Shown piece after piece: positions 1 to 8,793 of a DNA stretch of 64,000 bases. Location: contig NZ_FOWE01000013.1 in NCBI RefSeq assembly GCF_900115395.1, positions 26,969 to 90,968 of the forward strand. The letters are read 5' to 3'. Source of the DNA: Geodermatophilus obscurus. GTDB taxonomy: Bacteria; Actinomycetota; Actinomycetes; Mycobacteriales; Geodermatophilaceae. Both the position numbers and the translations under genes were made by a program. How positions within the stretch are numbered: position 1 is the stretch's first letter; each line of letters opens with the position of its first letter. Below the pieces are notes generated by a model. That model was given only the letters and a program-made list of their open reading frames with translations, had not been told where the DNA came from and did not search any database.

Positions 1-1779
1 TTCAAGGTTGCGCGCTACGGGATCAATCCTCTGCAGCGGTTGCGCCTCCTGCAGACGCAGCTGGGCCGACCCGGTCCGCTTGGTGCGGAGTGGTTTTTCC
101 ACAGGGAGTTGGTCGACATCTTCAACTCGCTGCGGGACCTGCACACCCGCTATCGCCTCCCCCGACCCTTCGGTGCTGCGGTCGCCATGTTGCCGTTCCT
201 GTTGAAGGAGTTCGCCGAGGAAGGCCGGCTGCGGTATCTGGTCGGGCGGAGCGCGGCCGAGCAGGAGGACTTGGGGGAGAGCTTCCGCTTCGGTGTCGAG
301 ATCACTCATTGGAACGGCGTTCCCATCGATCGAGCGATCGAGCGCTTCGCTGAGCGCATGCCGGGGGCGAATCCCGCAGCCCGCCACGCCCGCGCCGTCG
401 AGCTCTTCACATTCCGCTCGCTGCAATTCGGACCGCCGCCGGACGACGACTGGGTCACGGTCCAGTACATCGACCACGCGGGGGAGGTCCAGCGCATCGA
501 GCTGACCTGGCTCGTGCGTGGCGTGGCGGCGCCCGCTGAGGCCCAGGCGCCGGCGACCGATCCCGATGTGGCGTTGGCGTTTGACGTTGAGCGCACCCAG
601 GTCGCCCGATTGCGCACGCGGCTGTTCGCCCCGGAGTTCATCGCGGCCGAGGCCTCGGGAGAGCCCGTGGCCGCCGGGCCCGATGACGTCACCGTCAGCC
701 CCGCATGGTCCACCGTGTTCCAGGCGCGAAGGGCACAGGTAGGCGGAAGCGTGCTCGGCTACCTACGCATCCGAACATTCCTGCCACCTATACCCAGCAC
801 CGCGAGCGTCATCGGATTTGTCCAGGAGTTCATCCGGTTGCTCGGCGAGCTGCCTCAGAATGGCCTCGTGCTGGACGTGCGGGGCAACGGCGGCGGTGCG
901 GTGCTGGCCTCCGAGTTGTGCCTGCAAGCGCTCACGGCCCGACCCCTCGAACCGGAGCCCGCGCAGTTCGCCGCCACGATGCTGAACCTGCGCACGTGCC
1001 GGACGAACCGGACCCTCGCCGCCTGGCTACCGTCCATGGAGCAGGCGGTGGAGTCCGGCGCTGCCTACTCGGCGGGCATCCCCTTCACTACCCGGCAGCT
1101 GCTCGCTGAGGTCCCCCAGTCCTACTTCGGGCCCGTGGTCCTGGTCACCGACGCCCGCTGCTACTCGGCGACCGATATATTCGCTGCCGGTTTCCAGGAC
1201 CACGGCATCGGCCTGGTGCTTGGCACCGACGGCAGCACGGGCGCCGGTGGCGCGAACGTCTGGCGGATGTCGGACCTGCTCGGGTCCCTCCCGGCATCCG
1301 ACAACTCGCCGTTCCGGCCCCTGCCTGGCGGCGCCGATGTGACCGTTGCCATCCGGCGCCTGTTACGTGTCGGCCCGAACGCCGGCACTCCGCTGGAGGA
1401 TTACGGCGTCGTCCCCGACGAGTCACACATCACCACGCGCCGTGACATCACCGACAACGAGGTCGACCTTATGGCCACCGCCGCCGAGCTACTCGCCCGA
1501 TCGAAGCCGCTGCGGTTGGACGTCGAGCTCAACGAAGCCGGAGGAGAGCTGACCGTCATGTTCGCAACAGTCGGGATCGACCACGCCGACGTGGTTGTCG
1601 ACGGCCGACCTCGCCTCACCATCGACCTGGGCGGCAACCTCGGCCCCGTCGTCGTGCCCGGCGCCGGGACGCCCCAGGAGGTTCGCGTCATCGGCTACGG
1701 CGACAGCGCCCCCGTCGCCGCCCGCACCTTCACCCGCAACGGACCGACCCTCGACCTCCGAACCACCTTCACCCCCTAA
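1..1779 (+). CDS. S41-family (C-terminal processing) peptidase, 5' end cut by the window
   Basis: The frame is open to the first base of the window, so the N-terminus lies outside; at least 592 codons are present. The segment LRDLHTRY near the start is typical of the helical part before the S41 core. Around nt 860-900 the protein reads LVLDVRGNGGG, the classic S41 strand and turn, and around nt 1150-1180 it reads DARCYSATDIFAAG, where the Ser of YSA is the expected nucleophile of the Ser-Lys dyad. The last ~100 residues look like a beta-rich appendage. Such enzymes cut proteins at or near C-termini, usually outside the cytoplasm; the substrate is unknown. The TAA stop (1777-1779) is also the left target duplication of the downstream IS, so the original stop appears preserved. 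Family assignment is firm; the partner genes are inference. Confidence 0.85.
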   Translation, partial: FKVARYGINPLQRLRLLQTQLGRPGPLGAEWFFHRELVDIFNSLRDLHTRYRLPRPFGAAVAMLPFLLKEFAEEGRLRYLVGRSAAEQEDLGESFRFGVEITHWNGVPIDRAIERFAERMPGANPAARHARAVELFTFRSLQFGPPPDDDWVTVQYIDHAGEVQRIELTWLVRGVAAPAEAQAPATDPDVALAFDVERTQVARLRTRLFAPEFIAAEASGEPVAAGPDDVTVSPAWSTVFQARRAQVGGSVLGYLRIRTFLPPIPSTASVIGFVQEFIRLLGELPQNGLVLDVRGNGGGAVLASELCLQALTARPLEPEPAQFAATMLNLRTCRTNRTLAAWLPSMEQAVESGAAYSAGIPFTTRQLLAEVPQSYFGPVVLVTDARCYSATDIFAAGFQDHGIGLVLGTDGSTGAGGANVWRMSDLLGSLPASDNSPFRPLPGGADVTVAIRRLLRVGPNAGTPLEDYGVVPDESHITTRRDITDNEVDLMATAAELLARSKPLRLDVELNEAGGELTVMFATVGIDHADVVVDGRPRLTIDLGGNLGPVVVPGAGTPQEVRVIGYGDSAPVAARTFTRNGPTLDLRTTFTP

Positions 1780-2875
1780 CGACCTCGTCGTGGTTAGCGG
1801 CAAGGCTTGCTCGTGAGGGACGGGGCAGGGTCACGGTGTGTCCAGGACGCTGGCCCGTGCCGCCGTTGTTGCCGATCGCCGGGTGACGGGGCTGTCCCCG
1901 CAGGTCCTCGCTGACTTGATCGTCGAGCTGGGGCCGCGCTGTCAGGCGCGCCAGGACGCACGGCTGGCCGATCGGCCGCGTCAACGAGCGGTTGGCGCTG
2001 GCGCCCGGTACCGGCTGGTGTTCAGCGACCGGTTGCTGGCCACCCTGGTCCATCTGTGCCACGGGGTTACCCACGACGTGCTGGCCTGCTGGTCGGGGGT
2101 GTCCCGTTCCACGATCACCCGGGCGGTCGGGGAGGTCCGCCCGCTGCTGGCCGAGCGCGGCTGCACCGTCCAGGGCGGCATCCGGCTGCGCACCCTGGCC
2201 GACGTCATCGCCCACCTGGGCGCCAGCGGGCAGCTGGGCCTGCTCGATGCCACTGAGGTCCGGGTGCGCCGCCCGGCCGCCGGTCGGGCCGGTCGGGCCG
2301 GTCGGCGCAAGTTCGTCTCGGGTCAGGCCCGCGCCAACACCGTCAAGGCGCTGGTGATCACCGACGCCGCCGGGCTGCTGTTGCTCTGCGGACAGCCCGC
2401 CCGGGCTCCATCCACGACCTGACCCAGGTCCGCCAGGCCGGCTTGGTCGAGCTGCTGGCCCTCATCCCCGGCGTCACCCTGCTCGCCGACGCCGGCTACC
2501 AGGGCCTGAGCACCCAGACCGCCGGTGCGGTGCTCACTCCGCGGCCGGCCCGGCGGAAGAACCAGATCCCGGTCTCCCCGCCGTCGCCGCGGCACACGAG
2601 GCCGAACGCAGAGCGCACGCGGCCACGCGGATCCGCGTCGAGCACGGCATCAGCCACCCGCAGAACTGGCGAGCCCTGTCCCGGCACTTCGGCCGACGCG
2701 AGCACCTCGACACCATCCGGCCCGCGGTCGCCGGGCTGGTCTCCAGCCAGGAACGAGCACCACGACCTGACCAGCTTCGCCACCTGCCGAGAGCGCTACC
2801 GGCCGGCACTGCCGCGTGATCGAACTGGCCCTGAACAGGTCGACGACGGCCCGCGGCTAACTTTGCACGAGGTCG
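1780..2875 (+). mobile_element. IS5-family-like insertion sequence (1.1 kb) with inverted ends
   Basis: The ends are imperfect inverted repeats of about 22 bp. Both begin with the nine identical bases CGACCTCGT and share GTTAGC further in (left 1780-1801, right 2853-2875 read on the reverse strand). TAA flanks both ends (1777-1779 and 2876-2878) and is the likely 3-bp target duplication; TNA duplications are known for the IS1031 group of IS5. The single transposase gene is broken by two frameshifts, so the copy is probably immobile unless helped in trans. It separates the S41 gene from the rest of the accessory region. Confidence 0.7.
1838..2819 (+). pseudogene. Frameshifted DDE transposase, IS5-like
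   Basis: Three reading frames together give one transposase. Frame one (1838-2400) carries the helix-turn-helix-like N-terminus (GVTHDVLACWSGVSRSTI) and the first acidic residue in LLDATEVRV. Coding resumes in another frame from about 2400 (PGSIHDLTQVRQAG, then LLADAGYQGL with the second Asp) and shifts again near 2580 into AAAHEAERRAHAA and the C-terminal part HLDTIRPAVAGL. The stop is TGA at 2817-2819. The first shift follows CGQ and the second sits in a GC-rich run. This type is widespread in Actinobacteria. The gene cannot make a full transposase without frameshifting at both sites. Confidence 0.8.
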
Positions 2876-3299
2876 TAAGCAGAACGGGTCGTAATGAACG
2901 GTTGGCACCGCTTCGTGAGAGCTCGTCGTCACGTGGGGCGGGCTGAACTGCATAGCGTCCGCTCGTGGGGAACCGACTCGGCTGGGCGCCTGGAGGCTGC
3001 AGCGACGGGCGCAGAGCAAGGGCGCGTCGGCCCGGGTGATGAGCGGGCGTGGATCGCACTGCGGTTATGTCGCGTGTTCAGTCATGGAGAAGGGGTCACG
3101 CTGCAGGTGCCGGAGCCGAGCAACAGGTTCAAGGGCCGACTGTTGCGAACGCGTGACGGACAGCCTGCAGAGATTGAGGACCTGAGCAGTCGCATCTCCA
3201 GCCCCGATTGTGGCATGGGAGAGGACCAAGTTGCCCTCGATGTATCCGTCGGTCAGGGATAGCGGCCACCGGGGGAGCGCCATCCTGCGACTCTGGCGA
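2876..3299. other. Intergenic stretch without a convincing gene
   Basis: 424 bases lie between the IS right end and the glycosyltransferase stop. Both strands have open frames of 70-120 codons, but none has a good ribosome binding site or a recognisable product. The reverse-strand frame at 3065-3283 contains GYIEGNLVLSHA, faintly like the tail of HNH or recombination endonuclease VII domains. That resemblance is too short to call. Confidence 0.4.
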
Positions 3300-4376
3300 T
3301 CACCCCTGCCGCTGGAGCTCGTGCGTACTCGGCCGCTGAGCCCCCGTGACCAATCTGAGCGCCTGAGACTTCCACCGGCGGTATCGGCGGCGCGCCAGGC
3401 TCACTAAACTGGCGTCGGATACGGCGGCCTCCAGCGCGGTAAGGCGATCGTTCTGCTGGTCGAGCCGCTCGGCCTGCCGCTCCAGTAGCTCGGCCGCGCG
3501 CCGCAGTAGGTGCACCGCTTCCTCCTCGCGATGCCGGTTCTCGGTGAGGCGGACGATCAGCCTGTCGATTTCCCGCTGAAAGTAGGCGGTCGTGTACAGC
3601 AGGCCGCCCAGCCCATGACGCTGGCCGTAAGCTCGTAGCGCCTCGTCGCGGAGGAGTAGATCGACGTCGCGGTGGTCGGTCGAGCCTGTGACGACACTGT
3701 TGGCCGCTGGACCGGTCGCCGTCGGCCGCTGATGCCAAAAGGCCAAAGGCTCGCCGTCGAGGAAGCCTAAGCGCAGATCGGTCAAGGTCAGGCGGAGAAA
3801 GAATTCCCAGTCCCCGACGACCGGGAGGTCCTCTCGGAACCAGCCGACCGTGTCATGAACCGCGCGCCGGTAGAGAACCGAGATCGGCACCGTCCGATTC
3901 GTGCGGAGCATTTCGAACAGCGTGAAGGCATGCACCTGCGGGGCGAATATCTCGCGCTCTATCTCGACGATTGACTCCCCCTGAATTCTCTCCCGGACGA
4001 TCTCGGTGCGCACGGCCACCGCGGCTTGACTCGTGCCGTCCAGGTGCGCGACGGTCCGAGCGAGGAACGATGGGTGCCACGTGTCGTCGTCGTCGTGGAT
4101 TGCCACGTAGGTGGACTTCTGAGCAGCGATGCCTCGGTTGGACGCGGCTTCCATACCCCGTTGGGCCTCGTTGTTCAAGAGGGTCAGTCGGCCGGTCGGC
4201 ATGGGATGGTGCCGCAGCACGGCGTCGACGTCCGCGGCGAGCCCGCCGTCGTTAACCACTACTAGGTGCCAGTCCGAGAACGTTTGGCGACAGACGTCCG
4301 CGACAGCGCGCTTGAGTAATAGCGGACGGTTCCTGGTCCGCATAACGACGGCCACCGATGGACGCTCGTCTGTCAT
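3300..4376 (-). CDS. Family 2 glycosyltransferase (GT-A fold)
   Basis: A 358-residue protein starting at ATG 4376; the frame extends upstream, but that sequence is low-complexity and unlike the family. Residues 8-45 (VAVVMRTRNRP ... LVVVNDGG) form the nucleotide-binding start of a GT2 domain. The acidic cluster DDDD at residues 95-98, after VAIH, is the metal and sugar-nucleotide binding DXD-type motif. WEFFLRL near residue 185 fits the acceptor-side acidic motif. The last ~80 residues are heptad-like (ELLERQAERLDQQNDRL), suggesting a coiled coil for oligomerisation. No membrane segment is evident, so it probably acts in the cytoplasm on a glycan or lipid carrier. It is isolated, with no other polysaccharide genes nearby, so the substrate cannot be inferred. 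Confidence 0.8.
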   Translation of the reverse strand: MTDERPSVAVVMRTRNRPLLLKRAVADVCRQTFSDWHLVVVNDGGLAADVDAVLRHHPMPTGRLTLLNNEAQRGMEAASNRGIAAQKSTYVAIHDDDDTWHPSFLARTVAHLDGTSQAAVAVRTEIVRERIQGESIVEIEREIFAPQVHAFTLFEMLRTNRTVPISVLYRRAVHDTVGWFREDLPVVGDWEFFLRLTLTDLRLGFLDGEPLAFWHQRPTATGPAANSVVTGSTDHRDVDLLLRDEALRAYGQRHGLGGLLYTTAYFQREIDRLIVRLTENRHREEEAVHLLRRAAELLERQAERLDQQNDRLTALEAAVSDASLVSLARRRYRRWKSQALRLVTGAQRPSTHELQRQG

Positions 4377-4582
4377 CCGCGAAGGGTCGCAGACAGCCTT
4401 CGCCGACAGGGGGGATTGCCGCCTCGTGGCCCGATCCGCCCAGCTACTTACGCGCTGCCGCTGACTCGTCCGGGCTCGGACGCCTGCGACGGTCCCGGTT
4501 CCTCTCCGCCGCGCACCTGGCGGCCTGAGCCGGCCTGGGGTGGACGAGTCGGCCGGCGAGCGCCAGCGGCCCGAGCAGCAGC

Positions 4583-4850
4583 ATGTCAACAACGTGGCTC
4601 ACCGCGATGCCGGTCGAGGCCGCCGGCTCAATCGGCCGGATGAAGGGCGCCAGCTTCCTCGCCGCTCGGCACGCCCGGCCTACCAGCCGCCGCGGCAGAG
4701 CCCCCGCCCAGGTCCCGGTCGCCCACTCGACGCTCAAGAACGACGAGCCCTACCGGGACCGTAGACCCGACTGGGTCGCCCGCCGCAACGACGAGGCGCA
4801 GACCTGCTGCATGGTTACTCAACTCGAGCGACTCGGCCACACCGGTCGTT
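4583..4850 (+). pseudogene. C-terminal remnant of an IS110-type transposase
   Basis: The frame starting at 4583 reads GASFLAARHARP ... VAHSTLKNDEPYRD ... RRNDEAQTCCMVTQLERLGHT. This follows the usual C-terminal pattern of IS110-family transposases: an AARY-like segment, a VAxxHSIL helix, an xxEPYRDLGxD stretch, and a final RLxxQLExLGHxV. The N-terminal DEDD domain and the rest are missing and the copy is degenerate. Other bases between 4377 and 4997 show nothing else recognisable. The assignment rests on remembered family patterns and is moderate. Confidence 0.5.
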
Positions 4851-4997
4851 GTCATTGCCCAACCATGACTGACGAGTCCGTGACGCGACGGTGACGCAAC
4901 GGTGACGGAGTCCCTGCACTGTTGTGGCTGTCCTGGCGACACAGCACCGCAGTGGGAACTGGTAGTGCCAGTGACTCGGTCCCGCACGGAGGTCGGA

Positions 4998-7900
4998 ATG
5001 GAAGACCTGTTTCGGTTGATGCTCCTGCGGCCCGCCGTAACGCAGGATCCCGAGAGTCCCAGCATCGACCTCACCCAGGATTCCGATTACCAGAACGCCC
5101 TACGCGAAGCCGTCGCCGGCGGACGCGAGCGCGCCGAGGAGGTGAGCCGCGCGTATGTCCAGGGCGACGAGTTTCTGGGCGATCCCGCGCGCAACGAGTT
5201 TGCCGCCGAGCTCGCTGAACTCGCCGCCCGGCTCGATGGACTGGAGGACGAGCCCGCCGTCCGGCGTCCGCCTCAGGATGAGGGCGTTGGTGGGGACCAG
5301 GACCAGGACGATGACGGCGATCAGCAGGGTTCCGTCGCCCGGGCGGTCCGGACAGCGTTCGGCCGCCCGGCGTCCGAGGTTGTGGACGACGAGGTGTTCC
5401 AGCGGATGCTGCGGCGCCTCCGCGACAGCCTCACGGCGATCAAGGTGCTGCAGGAGGAGCACAGCAGGCCGGTGGAGGAGCTGACCCGACAGCTGCGCAC
5501 CGCCGAGGTCGTCCGGAGGGCAGCAGTCGAGGACCGGTTCGACGGCGGCCCGGCATTGCACCGCTATCGCCGGCGGTCGCTTCGGCTGCCTGTGGTTCCG
5601 GGTTGGGGGTCGCGTCTGTCGACTCGGGACGCCGAGGAGCAGCTGCGCCAGCGTCGGGCGGAAGCCATCGCGGAGCGCGAGGCGCAAGTGGGCGATCTGC
5701 TCGGCCGGCACGAAGCGCTGCGAGGCGCGATTGCCGAACTCGGTTCGCTAGAAGGGCGCCACTTCCGGGTCTCGCCCGTGGAAGCAAGCGACGCCATCGC
5801 CCCCCCCGAGGAGCTGCGGCTGACGAGCGCCATGGTCGCGGAGAGCGTTTTCACGAAGGACTTGCGAGCGGTGAGTCTTCGCCGGCTGGGGGGAACGATC
5901 GACGATGGCCCGGTCATCGGGGAGGCGGGCGAAGAGGCCGGCGACGCGGCGACCGGATCGACGACGGTCCCTGATGGCCTGGCGAACCTGGCGGCCACCT
6001 TGGCGAGCACCACCTCCGTCGCCGCCACGGGCAGAGTCGAGTTCACTCCTCCGGACCTGACGGAGGTCGGTTTCATCCTGCGGCCGGAGGCCACCGAGGC
6101 GTTGACGGACCGAACCCGCACGCTGCTTGCCGACCGCGGCGTCGACCTCGGCGCCGTCCCGCTCGACCGGATCACCCAGGGCCTCGGTGCCGAGCTGGCC
6201 ACGACCGTGGAGCGTCTGGAGCAGGTCGCCGGCCACCCGGTGAAGCAGTCCTTCACCCGCGTCGGGGACGCGCTGATCTCCGTGCAGACACCGATCGTTA
6301 CCGGTTGGGGCAGCCTCGGGACCGGTGGCCTGATGCCTGTCCCGGTGTTCCCGATGGACGGCCGGATCCCGCACACCCGGGGTGCCGTCGCACCTGCTGG
6401 TGTGGCGGACCTGCTCGTCGTCCGGCAGCAACTAATTGGATACGAGGGCGCCGACGTCGCGCACATCGAGAATGTGTTGCGGGGCGAGCGGAAGCTGCGC
6501 GAGCACACCCGGCGAGAGGAGTCGGAGGTCATCACGCTGTCCGAGAGCGAGGTCAGTACCAGCGAGGAGCGCGAGCTGGAGACCGCGGACCGGTTCGAGA
6601 TGACCCGTGAGACGAGTACGACGATCAAGGAGGACGCCGCGCTCAAGGCAGGCCTCAGCGTCTCCGGCAGCTACGGCCCGACCGTGGAGTTTGCGGTCAG
6701 CGCCGAGGGTTCGATGTCACGGTCCAAGGAGGAGGCGACGAAGGCCGCCTCGTCGTTCTCCCAGGACGTCACCGAGCGCAGCTCGCGGAAGATCGCCGAG
6801 CGCATCCTCGAGCGGACCACGACCCGCCTTACCACGGAGACCATCGAGAAGAACACCCACGAGCTGAACAACGTCAAGGGGGCTGGCCACGTATCCGGGG
6901 TCTACCAGTGGGTGAACAAGGTCTATCAGGCGCAGATGTACAACTATGGCCTGCGCGCTACCTTCGATTTTATGGTGCCCGAGCCAGCGGCGTTCATCGT
7001 GGCCGCTATGAACCGAGCGCATGCTGGAACGGTCACCCTCACCAAGCCGCCCACGTTCAGCCTCCTGCCAGCTCAAATCAACGAGAGCAACTACGGCTAC
7101 TGGGTGCAGGTCTATCAAGCGAAGGACGTCACGCCGCCGCCGGAGCTCTACCGCACGAAGTCCGCTGACTTCAAGTCCGGCGGCGGGGACAAGAACACCA
7201 ACTACAACCACTCCGGCCAGATCGCCCTCGACGACGGCTATCGCGCGGTCTTCGGCAGCGTCGCAAGCGTCGGGAACGCCTGGGAGGCCGATCACACACT
7301 AGACGTCGTCCTCGGACGCCGCACCAAGCGGATCGCGTCAGGAACCTGGTTGTGGACCACCACGCTGGATGACGAGCGCGACAGCCTGCCTTTCGCCCTC
7401 GATACCCGGCACCTCGCCCAGGTCGCGGTCGCGATCGAGGTGAAGACCCAAAGGACCGACCGCGCGATGGAAAAGTGGCGGCTGGAGACGCACGCCAAGC
7501 TGGCCACCGCGCACGCCGCTCTCGTCGCGGACTACGAGGAGAAACTCGCGGCGCTGCAACTGCAGGCCGGCGTTGCGATCCGCGGCCGCAACCCGGGGGC
7601 CAACCAGCTCACCATCCGGGCGGAGTTGAAGAAGAACTGCATCAGCATCCTGACCGATCAGCACTTCGACCTGTTCGACGCGATCGACGCCTCACCCACC
7701 ACGGGGCTGCCGCAGCTGGACGTTTTCGAGACCGCAGGTGAGGGTCCGTACGTGCGCTTCTTCGAGCAGGCGTTCGAGTGGGAGCAGATGACCTGGGTGA
7801 CCTATCCGTACTTCTGGGGTCGCAAGGACCAGTGGGACGAGCGGATCGCCTACGATGACCCCGATCCGGCCTTCAACGAGTTTCTGCAGGCCGGATACGC

Positions 7901-8675
7901 GCGTGTGTCGGTGCCGGCCCGCCCTGGGTTCGAAGGTGCGATCGACCACTTCCTGACCTTCGGCGAGGCCTGGAACGGTGGACCCCTACCCCCGATCACC
8001 AGCCCGCTCTACCTGCCCATCGCCGACGAGATCGCCGAGCGCCTCGACCGTCCCGGCGCCGAAGTGCCGCAGGGTACGGCGTGGACCGTGCGGGTACCCA
8101 CGAACCTCGTGCACCTGCGGGCCGACGACCGCCTGCCGCGCTGGGAACAGAACCAACAGGGCGAATGGGTCGAGGTCGGCGAGACGACATCGGATGGACC
8201 GTCGTCGAGGCAGTGGAGCGGGACCGCGCGCCAGGAAGTCCCGTCGACGCTGGCAACCGACCAGACGACCTGGATCCAGTGGCCCTCCGCGGCCGTCTGG
8301 CAGGTGCCAATACCGGACTGGGCCGCCGACGTCGACTTCAACTTTTCCCTTTCTCCGGGAGTAATAGGTGGCGACGTGTGGGGCGAACTCCGACTCGACT
8401 TCGGCGGGAGCTTCACCGATCCCTCTCGGTTCGACGTCAACTACGAGGCCGACCAGACGGAGGGGCCGGAGCAGGCCCTGATGCTGGTGGGTGGCACCCA
8501 TCGCATCCCGGAAGAGATTCGTGGTAAGTCGGTCACCGTGAGGATGGAGGGCCAGATGCTGGACCCAGCCAACCACCCGGGCCGTTTAGAGGCTTACTAC
8601 GGCAGCGACCTCGCTCCTCCCTATGGCACTCGGATCAACGGCCTGCTCAGCTTCAGAAGGCGGCCAACGACGTGA
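4998..8675 (+). CDS. 1225-residue conserved protein of unknown function
   Basis: I chose ATG 4998 because GGAGG sits 6-10 bases upstream and the protein then begins MEDLFRLMLLRPAV; the frame opens earlier, at 4902, but with unconvincing sequence. No signal peptide or membrane helix is visible. Residues ~60-280 are charged and helix-rich with Arg/Glu repeats. Residues ~495-560 are an unusual Glu/Thr/Ser-rich stretch (ITLSESEVSTSEERELE), followed by SVSGSYGPTVEF and a conserved-looking core around 634-667 (GVYQWVNKVYQAQ, FDFMVPEPAAF). A second coiled-coil-like helix spans ~817-880, then an aromatic patch ~921-945 (FEWEQMTWVTYPYFWGRK). The last ~165 residues look like a beta-sandwich. I do not recognise a named domain. 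It lies 118 bp upstream of a toxin-like nuclease gene on the same strand, so a shared function is plausible but unproven. Confidence 0.75.
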   Translation: MEDLFRLMLLRPAVTQDPESPSIDLTQDSDYQNALREAVAGGRERAEEVSRAYVQGDEFLGDPARNEFAAELAELAARLDGLEDEPAVRRPPQDEGVGGDQDQDDDGDQQGSVARAVRTAFGRPASEVVDDEVFQRMLRRLRDSLTAIKVLQEEHSRPVEELTRQLRTAEVVRRAAVEDRFDGGPALHRYRRRSLRLPVVPGWGSRLSTRDAEEQLRQRRAEAIAEREAQVGDLLGRHEALRGAIAELGSLEGRHFRVSPVEASDAIAPPEELRLTSAMVAESVFTKDLRAVSLRRLGGTIDDGPVIGEAGEEAGDAATGSTTVPDGLANLAATLASTTSVAATGRVEFTPPDLTEVGFILRPEATEALTDRTRTLLADRGVDLGAVPLDRITQGLGAELATTVERLEQVAGHPVKQSFTRVGDALISVQTPIVTGWGSLGTGGLMPVPVFPMDGRIPHTRGAVAPAGVADLLVVRQQLIGYEGADVAHIENVLRGERKLREHTRREESEVITLSESEVSTSEERELETADRFEMTRETSTTIKEDAALKAGLSVSGSYGPTVEFAVSAEGSMSRSKEEATKAASSFSQDVTERSSRKIAERILERTTTRLTTETIEKNTHELNNVKGAGHVSGVYQWVNKVYQAQMYNYGLRATFDFMVPEPAAFIVAAMNRAHAGTVTLTKPPTFSLLPAQINESNYGYWVQVYQAKDVTPPPELYRTKSADFKSGGGDKNTNYNHSGQIALDDGYRAVFGSVASVGNAWEADHTLDVVLGRRTKRIASGTWLWTTTLDDERDSLPFALDTRHLAQVAVAIEVKTQRTDRAMEKWRLETHAKLATAHAALVADYEEKLAALQLQAGVAIRGRNPGANQLTIRAELKKNCISILTDQHFDLFDAIDASPTTGLPQLDVFETAGEGPYVRFFEQAFEWEQMTWVTYPYFWGRKDQWDERIAYDDPDPAFNEFLQAGYARVSVPARPGFEGAIDHFLTFGEAWNGGPLPPITSPLYLPIADEIAERLDRPGAEVPQGTAWTVRVPTNLVHLRADDRLPRWEQNQQGEWVEVGETTSDGPSSRQWSGTARQEVPSTLATDQTTWIQWPSAAVWQVPIPDWAADVDFNFSLSPGVIGGDVWGELRLDFGGSFTDPSRFDVNYEADQTEGPEQALMLVGGTHRIPEEIRGKSVTVRMEGQMLDPANHPGRLEAYYGSDLAPPYGTRINGLLSFRRRPTT

Positions 8676-8738
8676 CCCACGCCCGGGCGGACGACCGCCT
8701 ACCGCGCTACGGGCAGAATTAGAAGGCCGAATGGGTCG
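8676..8738 (+). repeat. Degenerate copy of an internal segment of the preceding gene
   Basis: Directly after the stop of the 1225-residue protein, this stretch reads ARADDRLPRYGQN, stop, KAEWVG. It matches residues ~1040-1060 of the same protein (LRADDRLPRWEQNQQGEWVE, nt ~8113-8175), including the identical run GACGACCGCCT. The copy carries an in-frame TAG. It looks like the scar of a past partial duplication or of recombination that swapped the C-terminal region. Confidence 0.7.
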
Positions 8739-8793
8739 GGTCAAGGTGGTGGAGTGATCCGGGCATAGGCCGCGACGAGCGAGGACCCGAGCC

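Noticed and set aside
2894..3262. 122-codon forward frame after the IS
   Set aside because: No ribosome binding site, no recognisable sequence, mixed composition.
3065..3283. Reverse-strand frame with an HNH-like GYIEGN segment
   Set aside because: The resemblance covers about ten residues and lacks the Cys and His of HNH domains.
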